Origin: Candidatus Norongarragalina meridionalis
GTDB taxonomy: Archaea > Micrarchaeota > Micrarchaeia > Norongarragalinales > Norongarragalinaceae
Reading direction: 5' to 3'
DNA length: 48,053 nucleotides
Assembly (NCBI GenBank): GCA_902384935.1
Contig: CABMDO010000009.1
Coordinates: 138,983-187,035, forward strand
The notes under the pieces were generated by a model. It made no database searches. It was given only the letters and a program-made list of their open reading frames with translations, and was not told the origin of the DNA. This document shows, one piece after another, positions 7,399-14,674 of the stretch. Position numbers and translations under genes: made by a program. Each line of letters opens with the position of its first letter. Position 1 is the stretch's first letter.

Positions 7399-8468
7399 TG
7401 GACCGACGCGTTCTCCTGCTCCTCGCCGGCGCCCTTCTCCTGAGCCTTTACACGCATTCGATGATTTTCCAGGAGTGGCATATGCCCACGTACGGGAATA
7501 CGATGATCCACGTCGCGAGCGCCCGCAACTTGGTTGAGCACGGCTATTACCCGCTTGAAAACGACTATTCCTACGGCGGCGGAATACCGAATCTTTACGT
7601 TCCGGTTTACCGCTTCACGCTCGCCGAGGCGGTTTTCCTGACAGGCGCGGACTACGATTTGATAAGCCGCCTGCTCGTCGTCCTTTTTGCGCTGCTGGTG
7701 CCGTTAGGGTTCTTTTTGCTGGCCAGGGCTGCGTTTGGAGAATGGGCGGGACTGGCGGCGGCGTTTCTCGCCTCGTTGGTTCCTGAACTGCTCATCTACA
7801 CAGTCCGCCCGCTCCCGCAGGCGATGGGTTTGGCTCTGTTGCCCGTGGCGTTTTACCTGATGATGACGGGAAAACGCGGACCCGCGCTTGCCGCGGCGTT
7901 CATAATATCGCTCGTGCACCAGGAAGCCGCGGTTTTCCTGGTAGGTGTTGCCGCGGCGTTCTTCGGCTTGAAACTTCTCGAAGCCGCGCTGCGCTGGGCC
8001 GTTGACAAGGAAAAGTTCTCGCTCGACGGAACTGCGCTTACCGCGCTCGGCTGCGCGGCGGTCGGCACCGTAACGTACTTTGCATGGCACTTCTTCGTGA
8101 TGGGCAATCTCGACATTCTTTCGCTCGCGCAGTTCCAGCATCACGAAGGGAACTTTGTGGATTTCTCGCTCCTCGTACTGAAAACAGGCAAGGTAGTGCT
8201 CGCGCTTTCGGTTGTCGGCGTAATAGCGTGCGCCTGGGCGATTTACGAGAAGTGGAAGCCGCGGAAGATAAACGCGGAACTTTTCGCGTTCGGAATCGCG
8301 CTGGCGGGACTGGGCGCGATAAAGAACGACGTGTTCGGGATGCGCGTGTTCATGGACCGCTTCATCGTCTTCTTTGATTTGGGGCTGATTCTGCTGGCGG
8401 CGTACGGGCTCGCGGCGGCGCTCAGGCTGGTCGTGAGTCTTCAAAAGAAGATAGAGAAAAAAACCTAA
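7398..8468 (+). CDS. Polytopic GT-C-fold-like membrane protein (glycosyltransferase family candidate)
   Basis: A 356-aa protein with roughly nine hydrophobic helices. The first outer loop (about residues 30-65) has the GT-C layout: TMIHVASARNLVEHGYYPL then YSYGGG and NLYVPVYR. In the related 9243 protein the equivalent position reads GDYAFHF, so the loop Asp that is usually catalytic appears as Asn here (GNTMIH); activity is thus uncertain. Family proteins transfer sugars from lipid-linked donors, often for protein N-glycosylation or surface polymers. It overlaps the preceding soluble-domain gene by one base and the two probably form one complex. Confidence 0.7.
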   Translation: MDRRVLLLLAGALLLSLYTHSMIFQEWHMPTYGNTMIHVASARNLVEHGYYPLENDYSYGGGIPNLYVPVYRFTLAEAVFLTGADYDLISRLLVVLFALLVPLGFFLLARAAFGEWAGLAAAFLASLVPELLIYTVRPLPQAMGLALLPVAFYLMMTGKRGPALAAAFIISLVHQEAAVFLVGVAAAFFGLKLLEAALRWAVDKEKFSLDGTALTALGCAAVGTVTYFAWHFFVMGNLDILSLAQFQHHEGNFVDFSLLVLKTGKVVLALSVVGVIACAWAIYEKWKPRKINAELFAFGIALAGLGAIKNDVFGMRVFMDRFIVFFDLGLILLAAYGLAAALRLVVSLQKKIEKKT

Positions 8469-8500
8469 TCTAATCGGAACGATTGACGGTCGCTATCTAA

Positions 8501-8794
8501 CTACGGAAAGTAATGGTAGCCCGACGGCTTCCCTTCCAACCCCATTTGAAAAACGGCTTTTTGAAGATATTCCGGATCTTTGAGCGCGTCCGTAACAGAG
8601 TAATAGCATTCGGTGACGCACGTCTGGTTGGTTCCTCCGCGGCAAGCGGAAAGACAGCCATACGTCACGCCTTTTTCAAGATAGGCGTTCTGGCTCTGGC
8701 TCGCGTACAGATAGCCGATGATGCTGCCCACCGCCAGGCAAACGGCGGCGATTCCTATGAGAATTGTCATGTTGCTATTTTTCTTTTCGGCCAA
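8501..8794 (-). CDS. Cysteine-motif small membrane protein, tandem paralog A
   Basis: A 97-aa protein: short start MAEKKNSN, one TM helix (about 10-30), then an outer domain with paired cysteines YLEKGVTYGCLSACRG and TCVTECYYS and a short tail. TTG at 8794 is taken as start because the sequence begins LAEKK in both this gene and its neighbour, with a GGTGAT ribosome binding site just before. A TTTATAAAAT box near 8826-8835 gives it its own promoter. The four cysteines (GCxxAC / CVTEC) are shared with the 8903 protein and suggest two disulfides or a metal site. No known family recognised. Confidence 0.7.
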   Translation of the reverse strand: MAEKKNSNMTILIGIAAVCLAVGSIIGYLYASQSQNAYLEKGVTYGCLSACRGGTNQTCVTECYYSVTDALKDPEYLQKAVFQMGLEGKPSGYHYFP

Positions 8795-8902
8795 ATCATC
8801 ACCCGAAAGAGCTAGGCGCACGGGATTTTATAAAACAGCACGTTGCAGCGCTGGTGCTCGCGGCGGAACTTCAAAAAAAAGATTGAAGGAAAAAATAACT
8901 CG

Positions 8903-9199
8903 TTACCACGAAACGCCGTGGCAATACTCGCCCCATATCACGCAGAGGTCATAGGGCGTCTTCATCTTTTGGAGGTAATCCGAACCGCTCGATGCGTCCC
9001 TTGCCGCGGCAAAGCATTCCGTAACGCACGCCTCGCCCGCATTGCCGCAAGCGGTTATGCATCCCAACGCCGCGCCTTTGGCGAGATACGTCTGCTGGTT
9101 CTGGTTTGCATACCAGTATCCGACGAACCCGCCCACGAGCAAGCCTACTATCGCGGCGCCCGCCAGCATCATCATGCAATTGCACTTCTTTTCCGCCAA
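8903..9199 (-). CDS. Cysteine-motif small membrane protein, tandem paralog B
   Basis: A 98-aa paralog of the 8501 protein, 108 bases away on the same strand. Layout: MAEKKCNC, TM helix (about 9-29), YLAKGAALGCITACGN, ACVTECFAA, then a tail with two further cysteines (DLCVIWGEYC). TTG 9199 is chosen as start: GAGGTGAT lies three bases before it and the LAEKK start is conserved with paralog A, whereas the open frame further upstream runs into the end of the 9243 gene. TTTTTAAAAT at about 9233-9242 is a promoter candidate. Function unknown; probably exported and disulfide-bonded. Confidence 0.7.
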   Translation of the reverse strand: MAEKKCNCMMMLAGAAIVGLLVGGFVGYWYANQNQQTYLAKGAALGCITACGNAGEACVTECFAAARDASSGSDYLQKMKTPYDLCVIWGEYCHGVSW

Positions 9200-9242
9200 A
9201 CTATCACCTCTGATACAAGCAGGGAGCCGGATGTTTTTAAAA

Positions 9243-11111
9243 TCAGCACTTAACGCGGAATACGCGGAAACGATAGGTATCGAGCCGCGCATCGTAGACG
9301 TTTTCGAAATTCGGCGAGTTCTCGAACTTGGCGTAGTCAATGGACAGCCCCACCTCTTGCGGGCCTATGAAAACGTAATCGACTCCGTACTTCCTGAAAA
9401 TCGCGCAGACCGCCGTGCGGTACATCTCGGCGACGTCGCGCTCCTGCTGCGAATAGTCGAGCCCGTGCGTCCACAGCCACCCGCGGTATCCTAGAACGAC
9501 GCGCCTGCCAGCGAGCGTCGGAACAAGATGGTTGTGCGCGTCGCTTGTAAGAAACAGCGAATCCGCAGGCGTGTTCTGCCTGACCCAGTCGGCGACTATC
9601 AGGTCGCGCTGCGGGTAAAGTACGGGGTGGTCGCCCAACCACCATACCATGGTCAGCACTCCGGAAAGGACGGAAGCGGCTATCAAAACAGTCGCCAAAA
9701 CCTTGAACGCGTTTCCGCGCTTCCATATGTTTACGACGGTTAGCCCCGCCAGAACGCAGCCGACGAAGAACGGATGAATCAGCACCTTGATGGTGTCCCA
9801 GTCCTGCGGCTGGAAGCGGACGAAGTTGCACAGCAGGAACAGCATGCCGAACGGGATTGCGAAACGCCGCAGCCGCTTGTCGGCGAAGAACCATCCGATT
9901 ACCGCAAGGAACAGCGGCACGCCGAGGTTCTTCACCCAGAACACGGCGACATCGAACGCGCTGCTGTCGGAGTTCTGGTGCATCCACCCCCACTGCCAGC
10001 CGAAGAACGACGCGCCGGTCTGCTGTTTGATCCAGAGAATCTGCGGAACCGCCAGCGCCGCGACTATTGCCGCCGCATACACCCACTCGCGCCGTATTTT
10101 GCGTTCGTCGAAAATCTTCCACAGAAGCAGCAGTCCCGCAATGAAGGAGCACGCTATGAAGGAGTGCCCGTGCACCATCGGCAGCGAGCCGAGCAGAACC
10201 GCGGCGAGCAGTATTTCCTTCTTATTCTGCTTTTCGAGGTTGCGGAACAGGAGCCAGTAAAACAGGAGCGATATGGCGAAGCCGAGAATCGCCGAGCGCT
10301 GCGGGACGAATATGGAGAATACGAGGTTCATGAAGTGGATGCCTGCGGCGGGAACATGCGAGTAAGCGGCTGGCAACGCGGAGACGAACGCTATCGCGTT
10401 CCCCGAAGCGAGCATGTCCTTGAAGAAGTACGCGAACCCGAGGTCGCCGTTCAGGAAGAAGAACGCCGCCGCAACGCAGGACGCCGCCTTGTTGCCGGTC
10501 AGCGCGAGCGCGAGGAAATAGGCGAGGAAAACGAGCGAGAACGAAACGAGAAGGTTCGGGAGCAGCACCGAATCGCGGAGCGACAAGCCGCCTACCAGGA
10601 AAGCCGACGAGGAGAAGTCCATGAGGAACGGATACGCGAGCGGCGCTCCGTGCAGCACGGGATATTGGGGCGGGAAGTTCTGGCCGTAGGCGAACGACGT
10701 TATGAGCGAGAAATGGAACGCATAATCGCCCCAGACGTTCGCGGTGGCGGTGAGCCCGCCGCGGCCGTCGTCCGCGAGTATTCCGTTCCAGTTGATTACC
10801 GCGAGAAGCAGGAAAAGAAAAAGAAGGAACGCCTCGGCTTTTCCGAAGCGCAGCGGCTTGATTGACGGCTTGGATTTGCGCACGACGAACAGAGCGGCGG
10901 CGAGCAGAATCGCGGACGTAACCGCCACGACCTGCCACGAAAGCGAACCCAGAGCCCACGACAGCAACAGGGAAACCCACGCGGACGCCAGAACGCCCGC
11001 GAGGAAGGCGAACGAAACCTGCTTCAGAAGATCGTCGAGGAAATCGAACAGAAACGACAGCGCGAAACCGAACGCAAGCGCGGAAACGAGGAGAATAAGC
11101 GCGAGCAGCAT
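9243..11111 (-). CDS. Large GT-C-like membrane glycosyltransferase family protein
   Basis: A 622-aa protein with about 12-14 hydrophobic helices and a soluble C-terminal domain of roughly 120 residues. The first outer loop holds GDYAFHFSLITSFAYGQ and PLAYPFLMDF, the usual place of the catalytic Asp in GT-C enzymes that use polyprenyl-phosphate-linked sugars. The C-terminal part (ADWVRQNTPADSLFLTS, KYGVDYVFIG) matches the separately encoded 6913 domain. Start ATG 11111 has GGTGG about five bases upstream; the frame extends upstream only through the tRNA-Arg gene and is rejected there. Likely in surface glycan or protein glycosylation; donor and acceptor unknown. Confidence 0.75.
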   Translation of the reverse strand: MLLALILLVSALAFGFALSFLFDFLDDLLKQVSFAFLAGVLASAWVSLLLSWALGSLSWQVVAVTSAILLAAALFVVRKSKPSIKPLRFGKAEAFLLFLFLLLAVINWNGILADDGRGGLTATANVWGDYAFHFSLITSFAYGQNFPPQYPVLHGAPLAYPFLMDFSSSAFLVGGLSLRDSVLLPNLLVSFSLVFLAYFLALALTGNKAASCVAAAFFFLNGDLGFAYFFKDMLASGNAIAFVSALPAAYSHVPAAGIHFMNLVFSIFVPQRSAILGFAISLLFYWLLFRNLEKQNKKEILLAAVLLGSLPMVHGHSFIACSFIAGLLLLWKIFDERKIRREWVYAAAIVAALAVPQILWIKQQTGASFFGWQWGWMHQNSDSSAFDVAVFWVKNLGVPLFLAVIGWFFADKRLRRFAIPFGMLFLLCNFVRFQPQDWDTIKVLIHPFFVGCVLAGLTVVNIWKRGNAFKVLATVLIAASVLSGVLTMVWWLGDHPVLYPQRDLIVADWVRQNTPADSLFLTSDAHNHLVPTLAGRRVVLGYRGWLWTHGLDYSQQERDVAEMYRTAVCAIFRKYGVDYVFIGPQEVGLSIDYAKFENSPNFENVYDARLDTYRFRVFRVKC

Positions 11112-11139
11112 TTTTCCACCGTAGTCGTGAGAACGGAAC

Positions 11140-11263
11140 GGGCCCGACGGGATTCGAACCCGCAACCTACTGGTTTCTCCCCTTTGCCAGGACCGAAGCT
11201 TCGACTTCCGTCCCTGTTTATGGATCGGAACCAGTCGCTCTATCCTGGTTGAGCCACGGGCCC
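11140..11263 (-). tRNA. tRNA-Arg (CCG) with 50-nt intron
   Basis: Acceptor GGGCCCG/CGGGCCC, D-arm GCTCAACCAGGATAGAGC, anticodon stem ACTGG/CCAGT. Between the stems lie 57 bases; pairing TTCC with GGAG forms a bulge-helix-bulge that removes 11175-11224 and leaves loop TTCCGAA, anticodon CCG, intron at 37/38. The T-arm has the ordinary loop TTCGAAT, unlike four other tRNAs here. Discriminator would be G. Confidence 0.92.
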
Positions 11264-11306
11264 TTCTGAAGAATATACCCGACGCGGTTTATAATTGATT
11301 GGAAAA

Positions 11307-12452
11307 TCAGAGCTTCGCCAGAAGCAGCAGTTCCACCATCGCGAGGAACGTAAGCAGGAAGAACACCAGCGACGCCGCCGCGGTTACCGTAACCGCAACC
11401 GCGAGCGGGAAATTCAGGTACAGGAGTTTGAGCGGCGGGGAGGAATACGCTATCTGCTTTACCTTCTCGCTCGAGATATAGCCCGTGCTCACCTGCCTCG
11501 AAAGCTGGTCGGCAGCCTGCGCCTTGTATTTCACGGTAAGGTTGTACTCGGCGTCTATGAAACTGTTGTAACCGGAAGTGATCAGCTGCTCGCGCACCGC
11601 TCCCATTACGACTGTTTGGTTGGCGGGGCTCATGACGGCGAAAGAGGGGTCCTTGCTCAGCGCCGAACGCAGCAGGTCGTCCGAGAGGAACGCGCGCATA
11701 TCGTCTTTCGACACGGCGTTCGCTATTGTTCCACGGTCAAGCGGAACCGCGTCCAGGCATGCCGTCGCCAAAGCAGTCGTAGCGTTCTTCTGCGTCATCG
11801 CCTGGATAACGTTCGTGAAGAACACCGAAGTATACTCCGCCTTGTGCGCGTTTACCTTCATGAACATTATGCCGAACGTGGCTATCAGCAGTATCAGCAA
11901 ACAGACGTTGAACAGCGTCCAGGCGCGCGACAGTGATATTTTTTCCAGCCGTGAACCCATCACCGAGGCTAACGCCAGCGCGAACGAGAACGCGACGAAC
12001 ACCAGTACGAGCGCGGGCGTCATCAGGTAAAGCAGAAGCGCCGGCACCAGCGTGGCGGGAAGCACAAGCAGCGCGGTTCCCGCTGTCTGGCGGTACCCGA
12101 AATACGCCGCGAACGCCAGCGCGAGCGAGAACATGACGAGGAACAGCCCGAACGAAAGGCTGTACAGCTTTCCGACTGTGAACGCGAGCCGGGGCATATC
12201 GAACAAATCGCGCGTCGTGAAGCTCGCCTTGTCGAACAATATGCAGCAGAATACGAACAGGACCGCGATGATTATGAGGAGCGGAAGGCGCTTGCGCAGG
12301 CCGCTGCCGAAGGAAATCGTGACTGAAGGAATCGTGACTGCGATCTGGCGTCCCGGACTGGGCTGCAACGCGGGCTGGGCGGGCGGATGCGAGGCGATCA
12401 GCGCCGATTGCGCCTCGCGCTCGCGGATCTCCTTCTGCGTCCTCAAACCCAT
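11307..12452 (-). CDS. Multi-TM membrane protein, unknown function
   Basis: A 381-aa protein I do not recognise. After a polar, Pro/Ala/Gln-rich N-terminus (about residues 1-50) come five or six hydrophobic helices up to about residue 200, a soluble region of about 130 residues (MTQKNATTALATACLD through YKAQAADQLSRQ), and two closing helices. ATG 12452 is preferred over longer versions, which would overlap nadK; a TTTTTTAAAG box about 27 bases upstream fits a leaderless start and lies in the promoter region shared with the divergent nadK. The two-halves-of-helices-with-outer-loop layout suggests a transport or assembly protein, without further evidence. Confidence 0.72.
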   Translation of the reverse strand: MGLRTQKEIREREAQSALIASHPPAQPALQPSPGRQIAVTIPSVTISFGSGLRKRLPLLIIIAVLFVFCCILFDKASFTTRDLFDMPRLAFTVGKLYSLSFGLFLVMFSLALAFAAYFGYRQTAGTALLVLPATLVPALLLYLMTPALVLVFVAFSFALALASVMGSRLEKISLSRAWTLFNVCLLILLIATFGIMFMKVNAHKAEYTSVFFTNVIQAMTQKNATTALATACLDAVPLDRGTIANAVSKDDMRAFLSDDLLRSALSKDPSFAVMSPANQTVVMGAVREQLITSGYNSFIDAEYNLTVKYKAQAADQLSRQVSTGYISSEKVKQIAYSSPPLKLLYLNFPLAVAVTVTAAASLVFFLLTFLAMVELLLLAKL

Positions 12453-12469
12453 AACGAGACGAACGGAAA

Positions 12470-12482
12470 CCGCTTTAAAAAA
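12470..12482. promoter_or_regulatory. Shared TATA-like region between 11307 gene and nadK
   Basis: The stretch GCTTTAAAAAACG lies between the divergent starts 12452 and 12513. It is about 25 bases from the minus-strand ATG (leaderless spacing) and about 35 bases from the nadK ATG, which in addition has GGTGG as ribosome binding site. One AT-rich core plausibly serves both directions. Confidence 0.45.
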
Positions 12483-12512
12483 CGTTGTCCTAACCCAATC
12501 TGGTGGAAACTG

Positions 12513-13559
12513 ATGAATGCTCCGACACGCGTAGGCATCGCCGGCAGGGTCGAAAACCCGCTGGCGATTAAAACCGCCGAACGCCTTTGGAATTTCCTGA
12601 AAAGGGAGGGCGTCAAGGCGGAGGTGCAGAAGGGTTTCCTGAAAAAACCGAACGCGCGCGAGATACGCGACTTCGACGCGGACCTGGTGCTTTCGTTCGG
12701 CGGAGACGGGACGCTGCTGCACGTGTTTCGAGAACTCGGCGAGCGGAGCGTGCCGGTGCTGGGCATCAACTGCGGGGAGCTGGGCTTCCTTACCGACGTC
12801 GACTACTCGATGATCGATGCGCACGCGCCCAACGTCATCAAGGGGCAATACTACGTCGAACCGCGCGCGCGGCTCGATTTCTCCGTCGACAGCGAACGCT
12901 TGCCGCCTGCGCTCAACGAGGGGGTGATCGTTCCTTCGAAACCTCTCACGATGCTGAGGTACGGGCTCAACATCAACCAGGAATACCTATGGAGGGACAA
13001 CTCCGACGCGCTCATAATTGCGACGCCCACGGGAACTACCGGACACGCGCTCAGCGCGGGCGGACCGGTGGTGAACTACAACGCGCGCGTCATCGTCGTG
13101 GTGCCGATGAACTCGACGAACCAGGCGAGCCGTCCGCTCGTCGTTCCCGAAGAAGCTACGGTGACCGCGTACGACATCAATTCCGCGTCGCCGCCCGAAC
13201 TCGTCATCGACGGACAAGTGCGGATGAAATGCGGGAGCGAGGTTTCCGCGAAGCATTCGAAACACGCCGCGCTTCTCGCGAGAATTTACGCGTCGAGCTA
13301 CGCCGCGCCGAGGAAGATACGCAAGAAAACCGAAACCGCGGAGATGGAGATACTGAAGGCGGCGCCGCCATCCTCGAAATTCATCTTCCGGCTCCTGGAG
13401 TTCGAGGGCCCGCTAACGCAGAAGGAAATAATCGCCGCCACGATGCTTCCCGCGCGCACGGTGCGCAGGGGGCTCGAATACCTGATAGGCAGGGGTGTGC
13501 TCGTGAAGAAGCCGTTCCTCGGCGATCCGCGGCAGTCGCTTTACGCCATAAGCAGGTGA
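12513..13559 (+). CDS. nadK: NAD kinase with C-terminal winged-helix domain
   Basis: A 348-aa protein. Residues 1-270 form an ATP-NAD kinase making NADP: GGDG at 63-66 (LSFGGDGTLLHVF), GINCGELGFLTD, and the NAD-binding DALIIATPTGTTGHALSAGG. After a linker (about 270-285) the last 63 residues form a winged helix: FIFRLLEFEGPLTQKEIIAA, MLPARTVRRGLEYLIGRGVL, ending in a wing-like DPRQSLYAIS. Such wHTH modules bind DNA or mediate protein contacts. ATG 12513 has GGTGG six bases upstream. Seven bases separate it from the HD gene downstream. The kinase call is firm; the role of the fused domain is unknown. Confidence 0.92.
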   Translation: MNAPTRVGIAGRVENPLAIKTAERLWNFLKREGVKAEVQKGFLKKPNAREIRDFDADLVLSFGGDGTLLHVFRELGERSVPVLGINCGELGFLTDVDYSMIDAHAPNVIKGQYYVEPRARLDFSVDSERLPPALNEGVIVPSKPLTMLRYGLNINQEYLWRDNSDALIIATPTGTTGHALSAGGPVVNYNARVIVVVPMNSTNQASRPLVVPEEATVTAYDINSASPPELVIDGQVRMKCGSEVSAKHSKHAALLARIYASSYAAPRKIRKKTETAEMEILKAAPPSSKFIFRLLEFEGPLTQKEIIAATMLPARTVRRGLEYLIGRGVLVKKPFLGDPRQSLYAISR

Positions 13560-13566
13560 GCGCATA

Positions 13567-14100
13567 ATGGCCGAACTGGACTTCGTTTTCGAACTCGGGC
13601 AGCTGAAGCGCGAGAAACGCAGCGGTTGGTGGATCGCAAAGGTTCCGAACCCTGAGAGCGTCGCGGAGCATTCGTTCAGGGCAGCCGTCATCGCGTACAT
13701 TATAGCCGAAGGGGAAGGAAAGACAAACGCGAGCGATTATTCGTTGGCGGCGCTGCTTCACGACTCCTGCGAAACCCGCCTCGGCGACAGGCACAAGATA
13801 AGCCAGAAGTATCTGAAAAAAGGCGGAAGCGAGAAAAAAGCAAGAAGCGAACAGCTCGCGCTCCTGCCTGCACGGCTCCGCCGCGCCATACTTTCCCTTC
13901 CAGACGACGCCATAGTCCGCGACGCGGACTTGTTGGAATGCGCGGTTCAGGCGAAGGAGTACCTGGACTGCGGATACCGCGACGCTAAGGGCTGGATGAA
14001 ACGCGCGGGAATGGGTTTGAAGACGAAAACCGCAAAGCGCCTGTACGCCGAACTGAAGCGCACTGATTCCGGAAAATGGTGGCACGGACTCAAAATTTAA
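13567..14100 (+). CDS. HD-domain phosphohydrolase (YfbR/HDDC2-like)
   Basis: A 177-aa HD-superfamily metal-dependent phosphohydrolase. Metal ligands can be followed through the chain: H in SVAEHSFRAAV, HD in LLHDSCETRLGD, and a later D in VRDADLLECA. Layout and length agree with the YfbR/HDDC2 group, known as 5'-deoxynucleotidases acting on dNMPs; substrate here is inferred. It follows nadK by seven bases and is probably co-transcribed, suggesting shared nucleotide metabolism. Its stop overlaps the stop of a small convergent membrane-protein gene. Confidence 0.85.
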   Translation: MAELDFVFELGQLKREKRSGWWIAKVPNPESVAEHSFRAAVIAYIIAEGEGKTNASDYSLAALLHDSCETRLGDRHKISQKYLKKGGSEKKARSEQLALLPARLRRAILSLPDDAIVRDADLLECAVQAKEYLDCGYRDAKGWMKRAGMGLKTKTAKRLYAELKRTDSGKWWHGLKI

Positions 14101-14255
14101 ACGAGAGCGACGAACAGGAGAATCGCCGCGATTATCCAGAGCACCGAATCCGCAGCGAAGGAAAGGGGCCCGAAGAGCGTAACCGTCAGATAGTCGAAGA
14201 AGATGAGAGCGTTCACCTGCAGCTCCTCGATGAAGTCGCCTAACGCATCAAGCAT
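14097..14255 (-). CDS. 52-aa single-TM small protein
   Basis: A short ORF hidden between larger genes. It encodes an acidic, amphipathic start (MLDALGDFIEELQVN) and one or two hydrophobic stretches (ALIFFDYLTVTLFGPL and VLWIIAAILLFVALV). Coding support: a GGAGG ribosome binding site about ten bases before the ATG, a TTTAAA box further upstream near 14293-14298, and a stop that fits tightly against the convergent HD gene. The family is not recognised. Without it, the 170-base stretch would have no function. Confidence 0.6.
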   Translation of the reverse strand: MLDALGDFIEELQVNALIFFDYLTVTLFGPLSFAADSVLWIIAAILLFVALV

Positions 14256-14308
14256 TGCCTCTTGCCTCCGACGGAATACGGGGCGGAACTGAATTTAAAC
14301 GTTAGGAA

Positions 14309-14635
14309 TCAGGCGGAGCGGCGCGCGAGGCGGGAAACCGAACCGCATTTGCGGCAGACGCGCTCCTTCTTCTTCCAGTTCATGTCGAATTCCGTGCCGC
14401 CGCATTCGAGGCACGCCTTGATTTCCTGGTTGTGGAACGATTTCCACGCATCCTTAGTGTCGCCGTAAACCATGGACGAGCGCACGTGGGTTTTCTTGTC
14501 CGCGAACGCAACGGGCTCCTTCGGCGGCTCCTGCACCGCCGCCCTGCGGATGCGCCCGCTGCTGCAACGCGGGCATTTCTCAGGCTCTTCCTCGTCGAAA
14601 CGCGCGCGGCAGTTCAGGCACTCGTACGTTACCAT
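14309..14635 (-). CDS. Double zinc-ribbon protein
   Basis: A 108-aa protein with two zinc ribbons: CLNC...CPRC (residues 6-24) and CLECGG...CRKCG (about 75-97), separated by a polar linker. Such small archaeal proteins are often nucleic-acid binding or transcription-associated, but no specific family is recognised. CTTTTATATC about 27 bases before the ATG suggests a leaderless transcript; the promoter interlocks with that of the divergent apgM, 39 bases away. Confidence 0.75.
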   Translation of the reverse strand: MVTYECLNCRARFDEEEPEKCPRCSSGRIRRAAVQEPPKEPVAFADKKTHVRSSMVYGDTKDAWKSFHNQEIKACLECGGTEFDMNWKKKERVCRKCGSVSRLARRSA

Positions 14636-14641
14636 TAGATG

Positions 14642-14669
14642 TGATTTTTAAGGCGGCGAAGATATAAAA
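14642..14669. promoter_or_regulatory. Interlocked divergent promoters of zinc-ribbon gene and apgM
   Basis: In the 39 bases between the two start codons lie two TATA-like boxes: TTTTTAAGG (14643-14651), centred about 27 bases before the apgM GTG, and GATATAAAAG (14660-14669), centred about 27 bases from the minus-strand ATG. Each box therefore lies nearer to the opposite gene, so that the two initiation complexes could not assemble at the same time. Confidence 0.5.
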
Positions 14670-14674
14670 GCTTC

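Noticed and set aside
9774-10865. Long plus-strand open frame of 363 codons
   Set aside because: Highly charged, Arg/Glu-rich translation, antisense to the GT-C-like gene; typical shadow in GC-rich DNA.
11112-11165. Upstream extension of the large GT-C-like protein
   Set aside because: It reads into the tRNA-Arg gene.
12453-12848. Upstream extension of the 11307 membrane protein
   Set aside because: It overlaps the nadK coding region, which has clear homology.
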